A stretch of 64,000 bases of DNA from Grifola frondosa (Eukaryota; Basidiomycota; Agaricomycetes; Polyporales; Grifolaceae): NCBI GenBank assembly GCA_001683735.1, contig LUGG01000002.1, positions 3,472,001-3,536,000 on the forward strand, written 5' to 3'. Within the stretch, counting starts at the first letter, position 1. Each line of letters begins with the position of its first letter. The position numbers were made by a program, and so were the translations under genes. Below the pieces are notes generated by a model, which saw only the letters and a program-made list of their open reading frames with translations, had not been told where the DNA came from and did no database searches. Below, piece after piece: positions 35,552-46,035 of this stretch.

Positions 35552-38369
35552 ATGAGTAAGCCAGCAATCCAAACAAAGAATCAACTTTCCCTCCTTCATC
35601 CTTCTACAATGCCCTCCAACATGGTGTTTACTGAGGCTGAGCTTCTGAAGCTGCAAAATGCTGCTGAGGAGCATTTGACAGGATTGAAATCTGACAGAAG
35701 GACACTTAGGAAAAGACTGGCAGCTGAATTCTGTCAATCTCGGGGTGAAAGTGACAAAGGTTTCGAACAAAAAATATTGCAGGTGTGTATTGTTCGATTG
35801 CTTCGGTAATAGGGTCTCACACCGACATAGGAAATCTGGACATGGTATTCGAAACGGGAGAAAACCCGCCGTCATAAAAAACCGAAACCTGTGGACGGGC
35901 ATTACCTGCTCAGAAAGTGGACGGCATATAGAGTGTGGCGAGCGGAACATGCCCGGGAGATTATCGAGAGAGCAAAAGAAATTAGCGGCGCGGAACCAGG
36001 AGCCGATCGCCGATTCATCCAGGCATATCAACCGGCAGCAAGTGAACTTTGGAACAAAATCGGCAAGAAGGAACAAAAGGAATACGAACGAACCGCAGAT
36101 AAGTGGAATGCCACCGGACCGCCGACGACCGTCCAGCAAATGTAAGTGACCGAATATCAGCATTACCGAGGATACTAATGCCGAACAGTATCGCCGACGA
36201 ACAACTTACCGAGATGTGCGCTAAGTTTGCCCGCATGGTAAAACTGCAAACAAATGCCAACTTTTTATCTTAACGGGACATCAAGATTCCGGCGGCGATA
36301 TGGTGGTAATCAGGTATGGTATTTGTTCCTAAATGTCATGACATTAGCTTCATCCCAGCATAGACATGACTTTCAACGACCGATACAGTCAGCTACATCA
36401 AAAATTTACCACCGCCTGTCCGAAATGGGCCACTGAGACATATGCCTCCTGGGTAAAATTTACCAGGAAGTGCTTCAGTGAGCAATTAGTTCCTACGGTT
36501 AAAATGGTATTTACCACGGTGAACATAGATACCGACGGTGATAACGAAAGTTCCGACGATGAGGAATACCTGGCCATTAACGGTGAAGCCGAAGCTTTTA
36601 CCGTATCCTTTCAAACGGGATCATAGCGGCATTCCTGTCATTCCCGCTTCGGTAGAACTGAATCTGCTTGCACTACAAAATTTCATCCGGACATTCCTCA
36701 CGATGCATTGGAGTGTGTTCAAATTTCTGTCTTCAATAAGAGGTGCTGACACGTGGCGGTATTTCAGATCTTGCAGCGCAATATGACCGGCCGATTACCT
36801 TGGGATCGCCTGAATAAGGAAGGATTCCACCGATATATTGTGCCTGGATCGGTACCGGAAGGAATGGTGTTCTGTGACCCTTCCAAAATCAAGAAGGAAC
36901 AAGCCGAACAACTGTTACGATACTGGCAAGACCGACAGAAGAATCCTGATCAAGAGGTTTTCAGGTTCAGTCACGGTATTGTGAATGCCGAGCGGTGTGC
37001 AGCGATATATGCCGTTGGGAAGACAGCGATGCCGATGCGGATGATGAGCATTCCCCTAGATATGCCGAGGTATCGAAGAAGTCGAAGTCGAGGAAGGCAA
37101 GAAAGAAAGGTAAAGGAAAAGCCAGGGCAGTTACCGGGACTGACGGTGAGGACGATGGACCGATGGACAATAATTTGGACCGATATGAAGACCGCGGGAA
37201 TAGGGATCCAAACAACCCCGCGATTCCTGACTGGGACTTGAGAGCGGCAAAAGACCAGCCACCGTCTTGGGCCGGTGATGTGTATCGGAAACGTCGGATA
37301 TTCCTTGCATCTTTGTCACAGGAGGCATTTTACCAGACCTTGATCAAGGTCATCCTGGAAAGACCGGTATGTCATATGTACCGCATATATGTACCGTAGC
37401 TAATGCCACCCAGGGAATGTTGAACTTGAAACTGCGGGATGCCCCTGGCAATTTCTGGGCCAACTGGAAATATGACCAGTCATGGCTTCCTGAGGATTTT
37501 CATCGGCATTCGAACCGACTGACGCGGTCATCGAGTTTTGGAAAGAGGAGATTGTCGACTACAGGAGCGGCACAAAGACCGTCGATGTGGATGAAATCGT
37601 TCAAGCGGCATTGGTGTTCGGTCTCATACTACGGGACCTGCACCGCGCACAATTCTCGTTCAGTGATCCCGAAGATGCAGTTGCCGCACCCATCCCGACA
37701 TACATCTCCACCTCGCCGCATTCATTCGAGCAGATTACCGAAATCTCAACTCTTTGCGGTGATCTTGTCAGGATTTATGTGGAACGTCAAGACCTTGATG
37801 AGGCATCGCTCATGCTCCCAATCACAGCCCGGCATGAATCATTACAGATTCCAGCTTCACCCATCCAATCCACATCAAAAAATCAATTGATATCCTATGT
37901 ACATATCCCGGTGTATGTTCCGTCGATATCGACAGGACCTCGGCAAACGAACGGTACCACACCGGTGGCCACGACGAATGCCATTGATAACATTGACGAT
38001 GTACCGCCGGTGATTGGATGGGATGCTGAATTATCACCGCAAGTCACCGCACGTCGAATTACCTCCAATGAGATTACCTTGAAGGCTCAGGAGATATCGA
38101 AGGTGAAAGAGAGGTATCCAGCTTCACAGGGTGCGGAAGACCAGAATACATCTGGAACTCGCAAGCGGAAGAAATCGTCGGAGCTGGTCACTCCGGCAAA
38201 GAGGTCGCGGCGTAGTGAACCCACTGGTGCAGCACCGCGGATAACCCGCAGTGTTGCCCGGCAGAGTCAACCGATGACACGTAGTATGGCGGCAAAGAGG
38301 AATGCCGCGGTGACATCCCTCAAGGCAATGTACACATGCCGAACAAGCGGAGATAAAGGGCTGCGGTGA
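35552..38369 (+). CDS. KDZ cargo protein with HMG-like conserved block
   Basis: Large multi-exon gene, function unknown. Exon 1, 35552-35782 (MSKPAIQTKNQ; internal ATGs at 35609 and 35624 are alternatives); intron 35783-35830 (48 nt); exon 2, 35831-36141, with EIWTWYSKREKTRR, LLRKWTAYRVWRAEH and the HMG-like phrase SELWNKIGKKEQKEYERTAD ending WNATGPPTTVQQ; intron 36142-36188; exon 3 with LTEMCAKFARMVKL; intron 36314-36363; then YSQLHQKFTTACPKWATE, an acidic stretch, LPWDRLNKEGFHRYIVPGSV and DPSKIKKEQAEQLLRYWQDR (about 36800-36940). A Lys/Arg-rich NLS-like segment follows near 37060-37130, and a long tail ends RITRSVARQSQPMTRSMA. A missing base in the T-run near 36262 breaks the frame. Basidiomycete genomes carry many relatives near KDZ elements; a DNA-binding helper role is an inference. 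Confidence 0.7.
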
Positions 38370-38475
38370 CTGGTATTTGTAAACACCGCAGGTTCTTATA
38401 TAAATGGTGAATGCATATTTGGTATATACAACTTTGAAACGTTTTTGAAAGTACACGAGGTAAAGGTAAAGATAT

Positions 38476-40064
38476 TTACGATGACGATGACCGAGCGGCA
38501 TCTGTTCCCGGCGACGGATATCTCGGCGGCTGCACCTCCCATTCCTTCAGAGCCTTTTCGTACCTGTGCCGCCTGCGGACTATCTTTGGCCAGGAAATGA
38601 GCTGAGTTTCCAGCTCAGGCTTTGCCGCGAGTAAACCTTGAACGCTGTCCATGCAAAGGCCCGCGGCTCTCGTGTGAACCATTTCCCGCAGGTCACTCAA
38701 CTCCTGCCGCCAACTATTTACCCTCAGCGTCTCCTCCCTCATCCACTGCAACATCTCCGCCCGGTATTGAAGAAGGTCGCCGCCTGCGACATTTGCGTCC
38801 TTCACCTCCGAGTGGATGCACCACATCGGCAATGTCTCCGGCATCCATCCCTCCACAGCCTCAGGCATGTCACCGCGAAAATGCGCTAACATTGCACCGC
38901 CGGTGCGGCTCGAGGAACCGCGGTTGTGGACGTACCAGCGGTAAATGTCGAGCGGGTCCGTATCTGCATCGGAGAGGGTGCTCGGCTCATTGTAGGCGTT
39001 TCGATTGCCCAAGTCATCGGACGTTGCACAGTCGGCACGGTGCTTGACTGTTGCGGCATATCCTGCATGAGAGGTTGCAGGAGAGCCGTGGCTCCATGAC
39101 CGGTGCGCTCTGTGTTTACCAATGATGGCAGATGGGAGAGACTGGGACAGATGGTGGGAAGACTGCTTGCGGCAGTGGGAGCTGCCCCCATTGCAGCGGC
39201 GGCAATGCGTTGCCTGCAGTATCGCCGGTGGCCAGCGGTACCGTGGACGGTGCACGGGATTGAGTGCGAGGGACTTCAACATTGGCTTCAGGAGGCTGGC
39301 TCATGGGAGTTCCCCATTGGTGGGGAGAGGTGGTGCGCCAATCTGGTCAAATCTCCTGCAGGTGCAGGAGAGTTGAATTGCACAGGGGAATCGGGACGAA
39401 TGTCGGGCGATTCGATAAGCCATGTGTTTTGTTTGCCGACTGGGGAGTGTGCCGGTGTGTTACCGGGTGACGGTGTCTCGAGATTGAATGACCGAACAGG
39501 TGCCGTGGTGTGGATCGTTGCCGGGGTATTACCGCGGGATGGAGTTTCAAGGGCAAAGGTCAGGACTGGTTGAAGACCGTGAATAGGTTCCGGGGTGTTG
39601 CCGCGTGACTGGTGTCTCCAGATTGAATGACCGAATGCCTTGCATTGGGTCGATGTTTGCCGGAGTGTTGCTGCGCGATGGTGTCTCGATGGCAAAGGAC
39701 ATGAGTGGTCGAGGGGCATGCATCACGGGCGGGGTGTTGCCGCGAGATGGTGTTTCCAGATTGAACGACCGAGGTGCATCGACGGTATTCTCGTTTGCCG
39801 GACTGTTACCGGGGACGGCGTTTCGAGTTGGAAGGACCTGGTGACGTGGGCCGGGTTCTGTATTGCCATTGCGTTCAGGCGGGACGGTACAGAATGACTA
39901 TCTACGGTGATCTCGCTAGGCTGTGCCGGAGTCCACTCCATGGCGTCCGACTGGTCTACGTCCATTGGGAGATCTGTAAACAAATGGTCAGTATACCCAT
40001 GAGATACCGCAAACGTTTGCCGATGTAATACCATTCGATAAAGCTGCGATACAACAAATAACAT
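38476..40064 (-). CDS. KDZ cargo protein with 23-residue Thr/Pro/Ser repeats
   Basis: Function unknown. A likely early coding start is MDVDQSDAMEWTPAQPSE (39965), possibly preceded by a small exon (acceptor TTTACAG at about 39980). Six 69-bp repeats follow, encoding variants of SFNLETPSPGNTPA (39457-39870). After a Pro/Ser-rich linker in another frame comes a conserved-looking C-terminal part: DPLDIYRWYVHNRGSSSRTG, GWMPETLPMWCIHSEVKDAN, LLQYRAEMLQWMREETLRVN, and a charged helical tail ending WEVQPPRYPSPGTDAARSSS at 38476. Convergent with the HMG-like gene (107 bp between stops). One repeat unit is 70 rather than 69 bp, so the frame breaks inside the array. Confidence 0.55.
39457..39870 (-). 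repeat. 69-bp coding minisatellite, six units
   Basis: Unit starts (plus strand, GTGTTACCG-like) lie at 39457, 39526, 39595, 39665, 39734 and 39803; spacings are 69, 69, 70, 69, 69. Each encodes a 23-residue unit with ETPSxGNTPA on the minus strand. The extra base in unit 3 (near 39608) shifts the frame. Confidence 0.75.
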
Positions 40065-40305
40065 AATTGAGGAATTATCGAAAGCGGCATTTATGAAGAG
40101 AATATTTACCGGACATTTTGCGACGGGTTTCTGCGGCTATTGGAACGTAAATACCTCAGTTGCGATTTTACAGAGAAGAGACGACTTGCCTGATGGGTGA
40201 GAGGAGGGGGCAAAATTTGAACTTGTTCGGTGGGAGTTTTATGTACCTTCCGACGGAATTTTACGTCAACATGTGATCTAGATTGATGGGCTAGGGCAAA
40301 GAAGT

Positions 40306-40317
40306 GATCACGTGATC
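40306..40317. promoter_or_regulatory. 12-bp palindrome with E-box core in a divergent promoter
   Basis: GATCACGTGATC, a perfect palindrome around CACGTG (bHLH site). It lies between the minus-strand gene (start about 39965-40064) and the plus-strand gene at 40423, about 106 bp upstream of the latter. The rest of the 360-bp interval is C/T-rich near the plus-strand start. Confidence 0.4.
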
Positions 40318-40422
40318 GCTAACCGGCAGTCCTCAAATACCTCTCTCTCAGGCTCTCAGGCCAGTCTGCTTCCTCATTCCCCCAAGTCCCTCACCTCACT
40401 ATACCGTTAATCAACTCCCCGC

Positions 40423-42913
40423 ATGGCTGCTCCTACTCTGTCTGAAGCGGATGTCCAGCTTGCTCTCACGGCACTCGACGTCACCGCGGCACGGCTCTGC
40501 GGTGAATACGATCACCGTCCCGACGTCACTGCCGCCGGCAACGAGGTATTCGTCGCTACTTGGTGGAATCAAGTGGTGAGCACATACATTGCCATTAGTG
40601 TGAATTGTCTCATCGCTCCCAGCAAAGTCTTTATCAGGATGCGGTGAAACTTCGGCGATCCAACAACGTTCTGTGGTCCTTCCCGCGGATTCTTCTCAGT
40701 GCCGTCGCCGAGGTGGAGATGCCGAGGCGAAGCGTGCTCAGCCAAACATGGACAATCTCCGCAAGGATGACCCGTGGCTGGATCAATACCGCAAGTGGAA
40801 TAAGGTTGCGAGGGACGATCCGCCGGTAATACATGAGCCAGGTATGCTTCAACGCTTTTTACATGAATTACCTAACCGGTACATGAAGCGATTACTGTGC
40901 CTACACCCGTGCCGACGTTCCCAAGGATGTTCCTGTGCCGCCGGTTACCGCTACGATCTTGTGCCGCCGGTGTCCACAGATGTTCCGGTCTCTACCACAG
41001 AGGTTAAGCCTGAAACACTGCCAGAAGTGACCGAGGAAGATAAGCATGCCGCTGCGGCACCCATCGTGGATGTGCCATGAGTGGTTGTTGTCGCTGAAGC
41101 AGGTTTGTATTTATCTATATTTATTTGACTATTGTTACATAAGCTGAGATACCGCTTTACATTTATAGCTGCCAGGAGTGAAGCATTGAAAACCTTGCGG
41201 TTCAAGAAAAGCCGAAGGCGGGCGGTGCAAATGCCGGTGAAAGTACTGGTGTGTACGCGCAATATCCAAGTACCTGAACTAACATTCCCTCAGAGAAGCC
41301 GAAGCTGACATTGAAATTGCCCGCCAAACATGTCCTGGAGGAAACCGCGGAGGAAGAGGTTCAGGTTCAGATCAAGAAGCCGCGAACGACCGCGGTGAAG
41401 CGATCTACCGCCGGCAAACAGGCCACCGGCAAAGGCAAGGAGCCTGAAGATGTCGAGATGGCGATCGAGGATGATGAGGACAGTGAGGACGACATGCAGC
41501 TGGACAGCGAGGACTTCGACGAGAGTCCGCCACCGAAAAGTACGCATGGTTATTTGGTTTCGATTCCTGCTGACCGGCATTCTTTGTTCATAGAGGCAAG
41601 CAAATCGTCGAAGAAAAAGCCGGCACCGAAGTCGGTCGAAATCATCGAGGAAGACGACGACGCACCGCAGGCACCCACAGGTCCCAAGACGGCGATGACA
41701 CTGTCGAGAGTGTCGAGGAAGAAGAAGATGCCGACGATGACACCGGCCACAAATATACCCCGGAGGACATTTACCCCGTGGTACGTAGATATAACTGTAT
41801 TTGCCGCTGCGGTACACTAACGAGTATCTGTAGGAGAAGACTTGCACGAAATGCCGCAAGGAGGAAAAGGTGTGTTATCTCCTGAATACACACGCGACCG
41901 CATGCATTGGGTGCCGTGTGGTAAAGCAGGCGTGCAGCCTCACGCCGCGGCCCGACACCGATAATGGCCTCAGCGCCAAAGACGTTCAATACCTCATGTT
42001 TCGCAAAGCCAAGGGAAGCGCGAGGCGGAGGGCAGATCGCTGCCTAAGCGAGACCTCAAGTTCGAGCTCGGTCTCCTCACCGAGTTCCAGCGTACCCAGG
42101 ACCTTGCGAGAAAGCTGCGGGAAAGCAAGGCAGCCCAAGTCGCACCGAAGCCGCCACGAGGTGCCGGTCGCAGGTCCCGCAAGACCAAGGCCGTGCGGGT
42201 TAACACCGGTAAATCGATCGATTTACCTTATTCACCGCGCTCCATTTTTTAGCTTTTGTTCTTATAGGTCACACTAAGCCAGACTCAACCGCCGCAGCGA
42301 CCGGTGATGAATCATCGGCTGCGGTAAAGATTGATCGCGTCACCGGTAAGCAGACCGCAGTCGCACCTCCGCGGATGCGCTTCGGTCTTCTCGACGCAGA
42401 TACCGATGTCGACACCCCACAGGTAGCGAGTCGAATACCGTCGGCACCATGGTCCTCGCTGGCGATTCCCGCAAAGAGCTGGTGAGAGATGTCGCACGGG
42501 AGGCCATGGCATTTTTTGTGGAGGAGTTCAAGGACGTTTTGGCCATGCCGAAGGCGATGCAAGTGATGCAAGCGATGCACGAGGACCTTAGCGGCCAGTT
42601 GGCCCCACTGCGCACCATTCCCGCAGACCTTGAGAAGGTCAGCCAGGGTCAAACGGTCCTTCAAGACTTTTCGCAGGTGAACAAAGAGATTACCGATATC
42701 AAACTCGGTAATCTCGAGACCAGCACCGCATCGTTGGCCGCGGTGACGGAAACGCTACGCCTTGAGCTCCATGCACTGAAATTGGCGAAGACTTCGAATA
42801 CCGTGGAGGATACCGCAGGGATGCCGCAGGCTGTCGTTGAAAAGCCGGGGGAGAGTTCAGGATCTGGACCGCAGGCAAAGCCGGGGGTTTCTGGTGAAGT
42901 GGCAAAGGACTGA
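40423..42913 (+). CDS. KDZ cargo protein with Zn2Cys6-type cluster and coiled-coil-like tail
   Basis: Multi-exon. Starts MAAPTLSEADVQLALTALDV (40423). Later exons hold NMDNLRKDDPWLDQYRKWNK (about 40750), an acidic/basic segment EPEDVEMAIEDDEDSEDDMQ (about 41443), then near 41840-41935 a cysteine array CTKCRKEEKVC..CIGCRVVKQAC with spacing CX2CX6CX9CX2CX6C. That matches the fungal Zn2Cys6 binuclear cluster pattern (GAL4 type), although basic residues sit unusually. Next are LKFELGLLTEFQRTQDLARK (about 42056) and, after a roughly 60-nt intron ending TTATAG at 42268, a C-terminal helical region EAMAFFVEEFKDVLAMPKAM through the stop at 42913. Probably nuclear and DNA-binding. Exact exon joins were not all resolved. 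An intron with GTACGT..CTGTAG precedes the Cys cluster. Confidence 0.65.
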
Positions 42914-43248
42914 TTCTCCAGCTAGTCACACGTGTCGCGGTTTTTGTCTTTGTACGATAGTCGATGTTCGGTATATTCGTTTGTCTTGGCTTATGCAATT
43001 TGCTTCGGTTATTGGTACCGTCGGTCATACTGCTATGGTAATCATGGTACCGCTGGCCATACTGCTACGGTAATCATGTGTGCTTGGTAACTATGTTCTT
43101 TTGTAAATGACTTATTGTTTTCCTGACTATTGTTTATCGGAGTTTCAACCTTATTAACCGCAGCTTTTTAAGTCCAGGTTTTTATCACTACAAAATAGAT
43201 CATTTTCTTCATTGAAGTATTCCTAATTACCTATCATCCTCTTACACA
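42914..43248. other. Intergenic, KDZ element
   Basis: 335 bp between two plus-strand genes. It includes a short imperfect repeat of GGTAATCATGGTACCGCT / G-CATACTGCTA around 43020-43080. Nothing else seen. Confidence 0.35.
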
Positions 43249-43962
43249 ATGTCTACCACAGAAGACCAGTCTCAAAAATCGAAGGAACTTTATTTCCGTT
43301 GTGCCGCTACGGAAATGCAAATTCGGGAATGGCGCATCTGGCATGCGATGAAAGTCTATCCTCAAGATCCCGACGAGCTCACGCACCTTCGGTGGTCTCA
43401 AGGCCTGCAAAATGAGATGGTAACGGTATTTGCCTATGGTATATCGCGGTGAATGTTCTCATCATGCTGCAGATTCATATCAGAGACCTTTTGGGGAAGA
43501 TGTACCTCACTGGTTTCGAACCGCATGTGCCGCAGCTGGTGGGAATGTTGATTCACGTTGGCCAGATTTGGGCGAACGGTCTTCCGTATTCAAATGCCGC
43601 TGCATTGCCCGCCCAACCGGCAACCCTCCTGATTTGCCGCAGGCATTTGAAGGTATCGCGAAACGCTTTGCCTGGTGGACTTGGTTGGAGCATCCGCACC
43701 CGGATCCTCCTATCTGGTGGAAGGACCCTACGGTGAATTATGTAAGAATTTAATTTTATATTGTGCTCTGTTCTTACGGCCTTTTCAGCGGGATCCTACG
43801 CGGATTATGCGCGGTGAATGGCAGGACCTGAGCGAGAGAATGCTGGCAGTGGAGAACGATGTTAGGAACTTCTACACTGCACAGAAGGCAAACATCACGG
43901 AGTTGAAGATAAAGATGCGGGGTGCCGAGGAGATTCTGCTCAAGAAGACAAATGCCGATTAG
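43249..43962 (+). CDS. KDZ cargo small protein, unknown function
   Basis: Start MSTTEDQSQKSKELYFRCAA at 43249. Exon 1 ends after LRWSQGLQNEM at about 43417; intron GTAACG..CTGCAG of about 55 nt; exon 2 to about 43731, with the Trp/Pro-rich stretch RFAWWTWLEHPHPDPPIWWK; intron GTGAAT..TTTCAG; exon 3 from about 43789 (RDPTRIMRGEWQDLSERMLA) with a helical end to the stop at 43962. In exon 2 two frames stay open, and a one-base slip is likely in its first half. About 190 residues. It is the rightmost gene of the element, 360 bp from the end. No family recognised. Confidence 0.55.
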
Positions 43963-44149
43963 TTAAACATGAATTGATTGTCTGCGTGGTACATGTATGG
44001 TAGTTCCGATACATATTCTCTGGTGAACCGTGGCACGCGATATATTTAAACAATCTGCGCCGGTAAAAAGCGATGCCGTGCGCGGTAAATAGGCCGATGA
44101 CCAAGGCATTTTTCCCCTTCGGTAAAGGATTTAAATGGTACATTCGCGG

Positions 44150-44324
44150 CAAACATGGGTCAAAATACTGCCGTATATACTGGCCGGACTGTTAGCACAG
44201 GCATTCGGCCGAGCTGTAATTATAGAGAATACCGATATTCCGGCCGGGACCGGCTGGCCTGTGACAACAGCCGGTATTTGTCACCGGCTGCCTGTAGGTC
44301 ACAGGTGGTATGACTGAATGGGCT
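44150..44324 (-). repeat. KDZ right terminal and subterminal region
   Basis: Contains GGCCGGACTG, CGGCCGAGCTG, CCGGCCGGGACCGGCTGGCC, then CAGCCGG and the terminus ACTGAATGGGCTC. It mirrors the left end and matches the right ends of elements A and C and the end of B. Confidence 0.7.
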
Positions 44325-44809
44325 CCTTTGGTGGACACAGTTGCCGATCATCCTGTGATGTGCAAAATATGTGGATTTGCTGATATGACACACAACGAGG
44401 TGCCATGCATAAAGGGGTTGGCAAAGCAGAAGGATCTTTTCTCAAATAAGTGTCTTTATGAAGATATGTACCCATGGTAGAGCCTATGAATCAGCTTATT
44501 TGCTAATGGATTGGGAGCAGATTGCTGATTTCGAGATGGAAATGAACACAGAGCCTGCACTTTTGAGTGAAAGCCCTTATCCACTGTGCAAGAGCATGAA
44601 AAGTATTTTCGCAAATATGGTGTGCACTGGATGGAACTTGCACATCTCCCATATTTCGACATTGTGCGAATGACAATGGTCAATCCAATGCACAATTTCT
44701 TACTTGGTACACAAATCAGTGATGCATCTCATCTATAATTATAATCAAACTTGCAGACATTGTGAAGAATTAGTGATATAATTGCTGGATCAAGACACAT
44801 ACACTGAGC

Positions 44810-45191
44810 TAATGTTGCTGCAGCTAAGTCAGGCATAAATGATATATGACTCATATCTTGGACAGTGTTTTAGATATCATAGTGATTTTACATTCATTTC
44901 ATAGCCTATATATAGCCGCATACTCTTGCCAAATATCAAAATGGTATACCTCATATTGATGGAGATATAGCCAAAAAGCCGATTGCAAAGTCCAACTTTT
45001 TAGTCAGCTTTTTTACCAATGTAACTGAAATTGAAACATATTAAAGATAATTATGCAAATGGTGGTGGCACATTCAAATACATATAACATCTTAGCTATT
45101 AATTTCAATTAAGATCATATCATTATCTGCAAAATTCATGTCAAAATATCTAAAAAGCTGAAACAGGTGTGACTAAGCCGTGGCAACACTA
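44810..45191 (-). mobile_element. hAT-type MITE, copy 7 (382 bp)
   Basis: Same family, minus orientation; left end TAATGTTGCTGCAGC has one change. Perfect duplication CACTGAGC at 44802-44809 and 45192-45199. Inserted in the Plavaka relic. Confidence 0.85.
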
Positions 45192-45654
45192 CACTGAGCA
45201 CTGATATGGAGGTTAGAAAATGTGAATTGTCAATGATGCACAAATTTCTGGAGACAGTAAGATGTTTATCTCTCTAATATGCAGTCAGCTAACATCACTT
45301 CCAGTTCGAATCACCACCATGGGTTGGTTGCCTCCCTATTCACGTTGGAGAGCTAGCGGGGGGCTCCCTAACTACAGATGAATACAAACTGCTTTGCATT
45401 GGTCCTGGTGCAATTATAGTGCATCTCATACTATCATCTTATTATGTTCATAATCTCTACTATAGTTACCGATTGTATGGGAACACTTCGAAGCTGAGGC
45501 TAACACAGATCACAAATGGGACATGAAGAATCACAAAAAGGCACTTGCATCTTGGAAGAAAAAGCAATCAGCAGATGATGGGCCAAGCACACAACTGAAG
45601 AGCAAAGGTAAACTGACTAGTAAAACTCCCTTGCCTCCAGATCCACCAGCTGCA

Positions 45655-46035
45655 TAGTGTTGCTGCAGCTAAGTCAGGCCTAAATGATATATGACTCATA
45701 ACTTTGGCAGTTATTCAGATATCATTGTGATCTTACATTCATTTCGTAGCCTATATATAGTCGCATACCATTGCAAAATATCAAAATGTTATACCTCATA
45801 TTGATAAAGATATAGCCAAAAAGCCGATTGCAAAGTCCGATTTTTTAGTCAGCTTTTTTACCAATGTAACTGAAATTGAAACATATTAAAGATAATTATG
45901 CAAATGGTGGTGTTACATTCAAATATATATATGTCTTAGCTATTAATTTCAATTAAGATTATGTCATTATCTGCGAAATTCATGGCAGAATATCTAAAAA
46001 GCTGAAACAGGTGTGACTAAGCCATGGCAACACTA
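45655..46035 (-). mobile_element. hAT-type MITE, copy 8 (381 bp)
   Basis: Same family, minus orientation, complete ends. The flanking 8-mers (CAGCTGCA left, AGCTCTTA right) do not match, so its duplication has decayed or the junction was altered. Inserted in the Plavaka relic. Confidence 0.8.

Larger units (their letters stand above)
27546..44324. mobile_element. 16.8-kb KDZ DNA transposon carrying a TET/JBP gene
   Basis: Boundaries: left CACACCTTTCAGTCCGG, right ACTGAATGGGCTC; the latter read inward is GAGCCCATTCAGT. The ends share TTCAGT in inverted order and are followed on both sides by CCGG/GCCGG-rich subterminal DNA with the phrase TCACAGGCCAGCCGG-type or TCAGCCGG. Both termini equal those of the 1.3-kb elements A, B and C. 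The 7-bp duplication CTTTGGT flanks it. Genes inside are unknown protein (28602, minus), transposase (30058, minus), TET/JBP (33742, minus), HMG-like (35552, plus), repeat-containing protein (38476, minus), Zn2Cys6 protein (40423, plus) and small protein (43249, plus). CpG is high except in 34820-35790. Confidence 0.9.
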
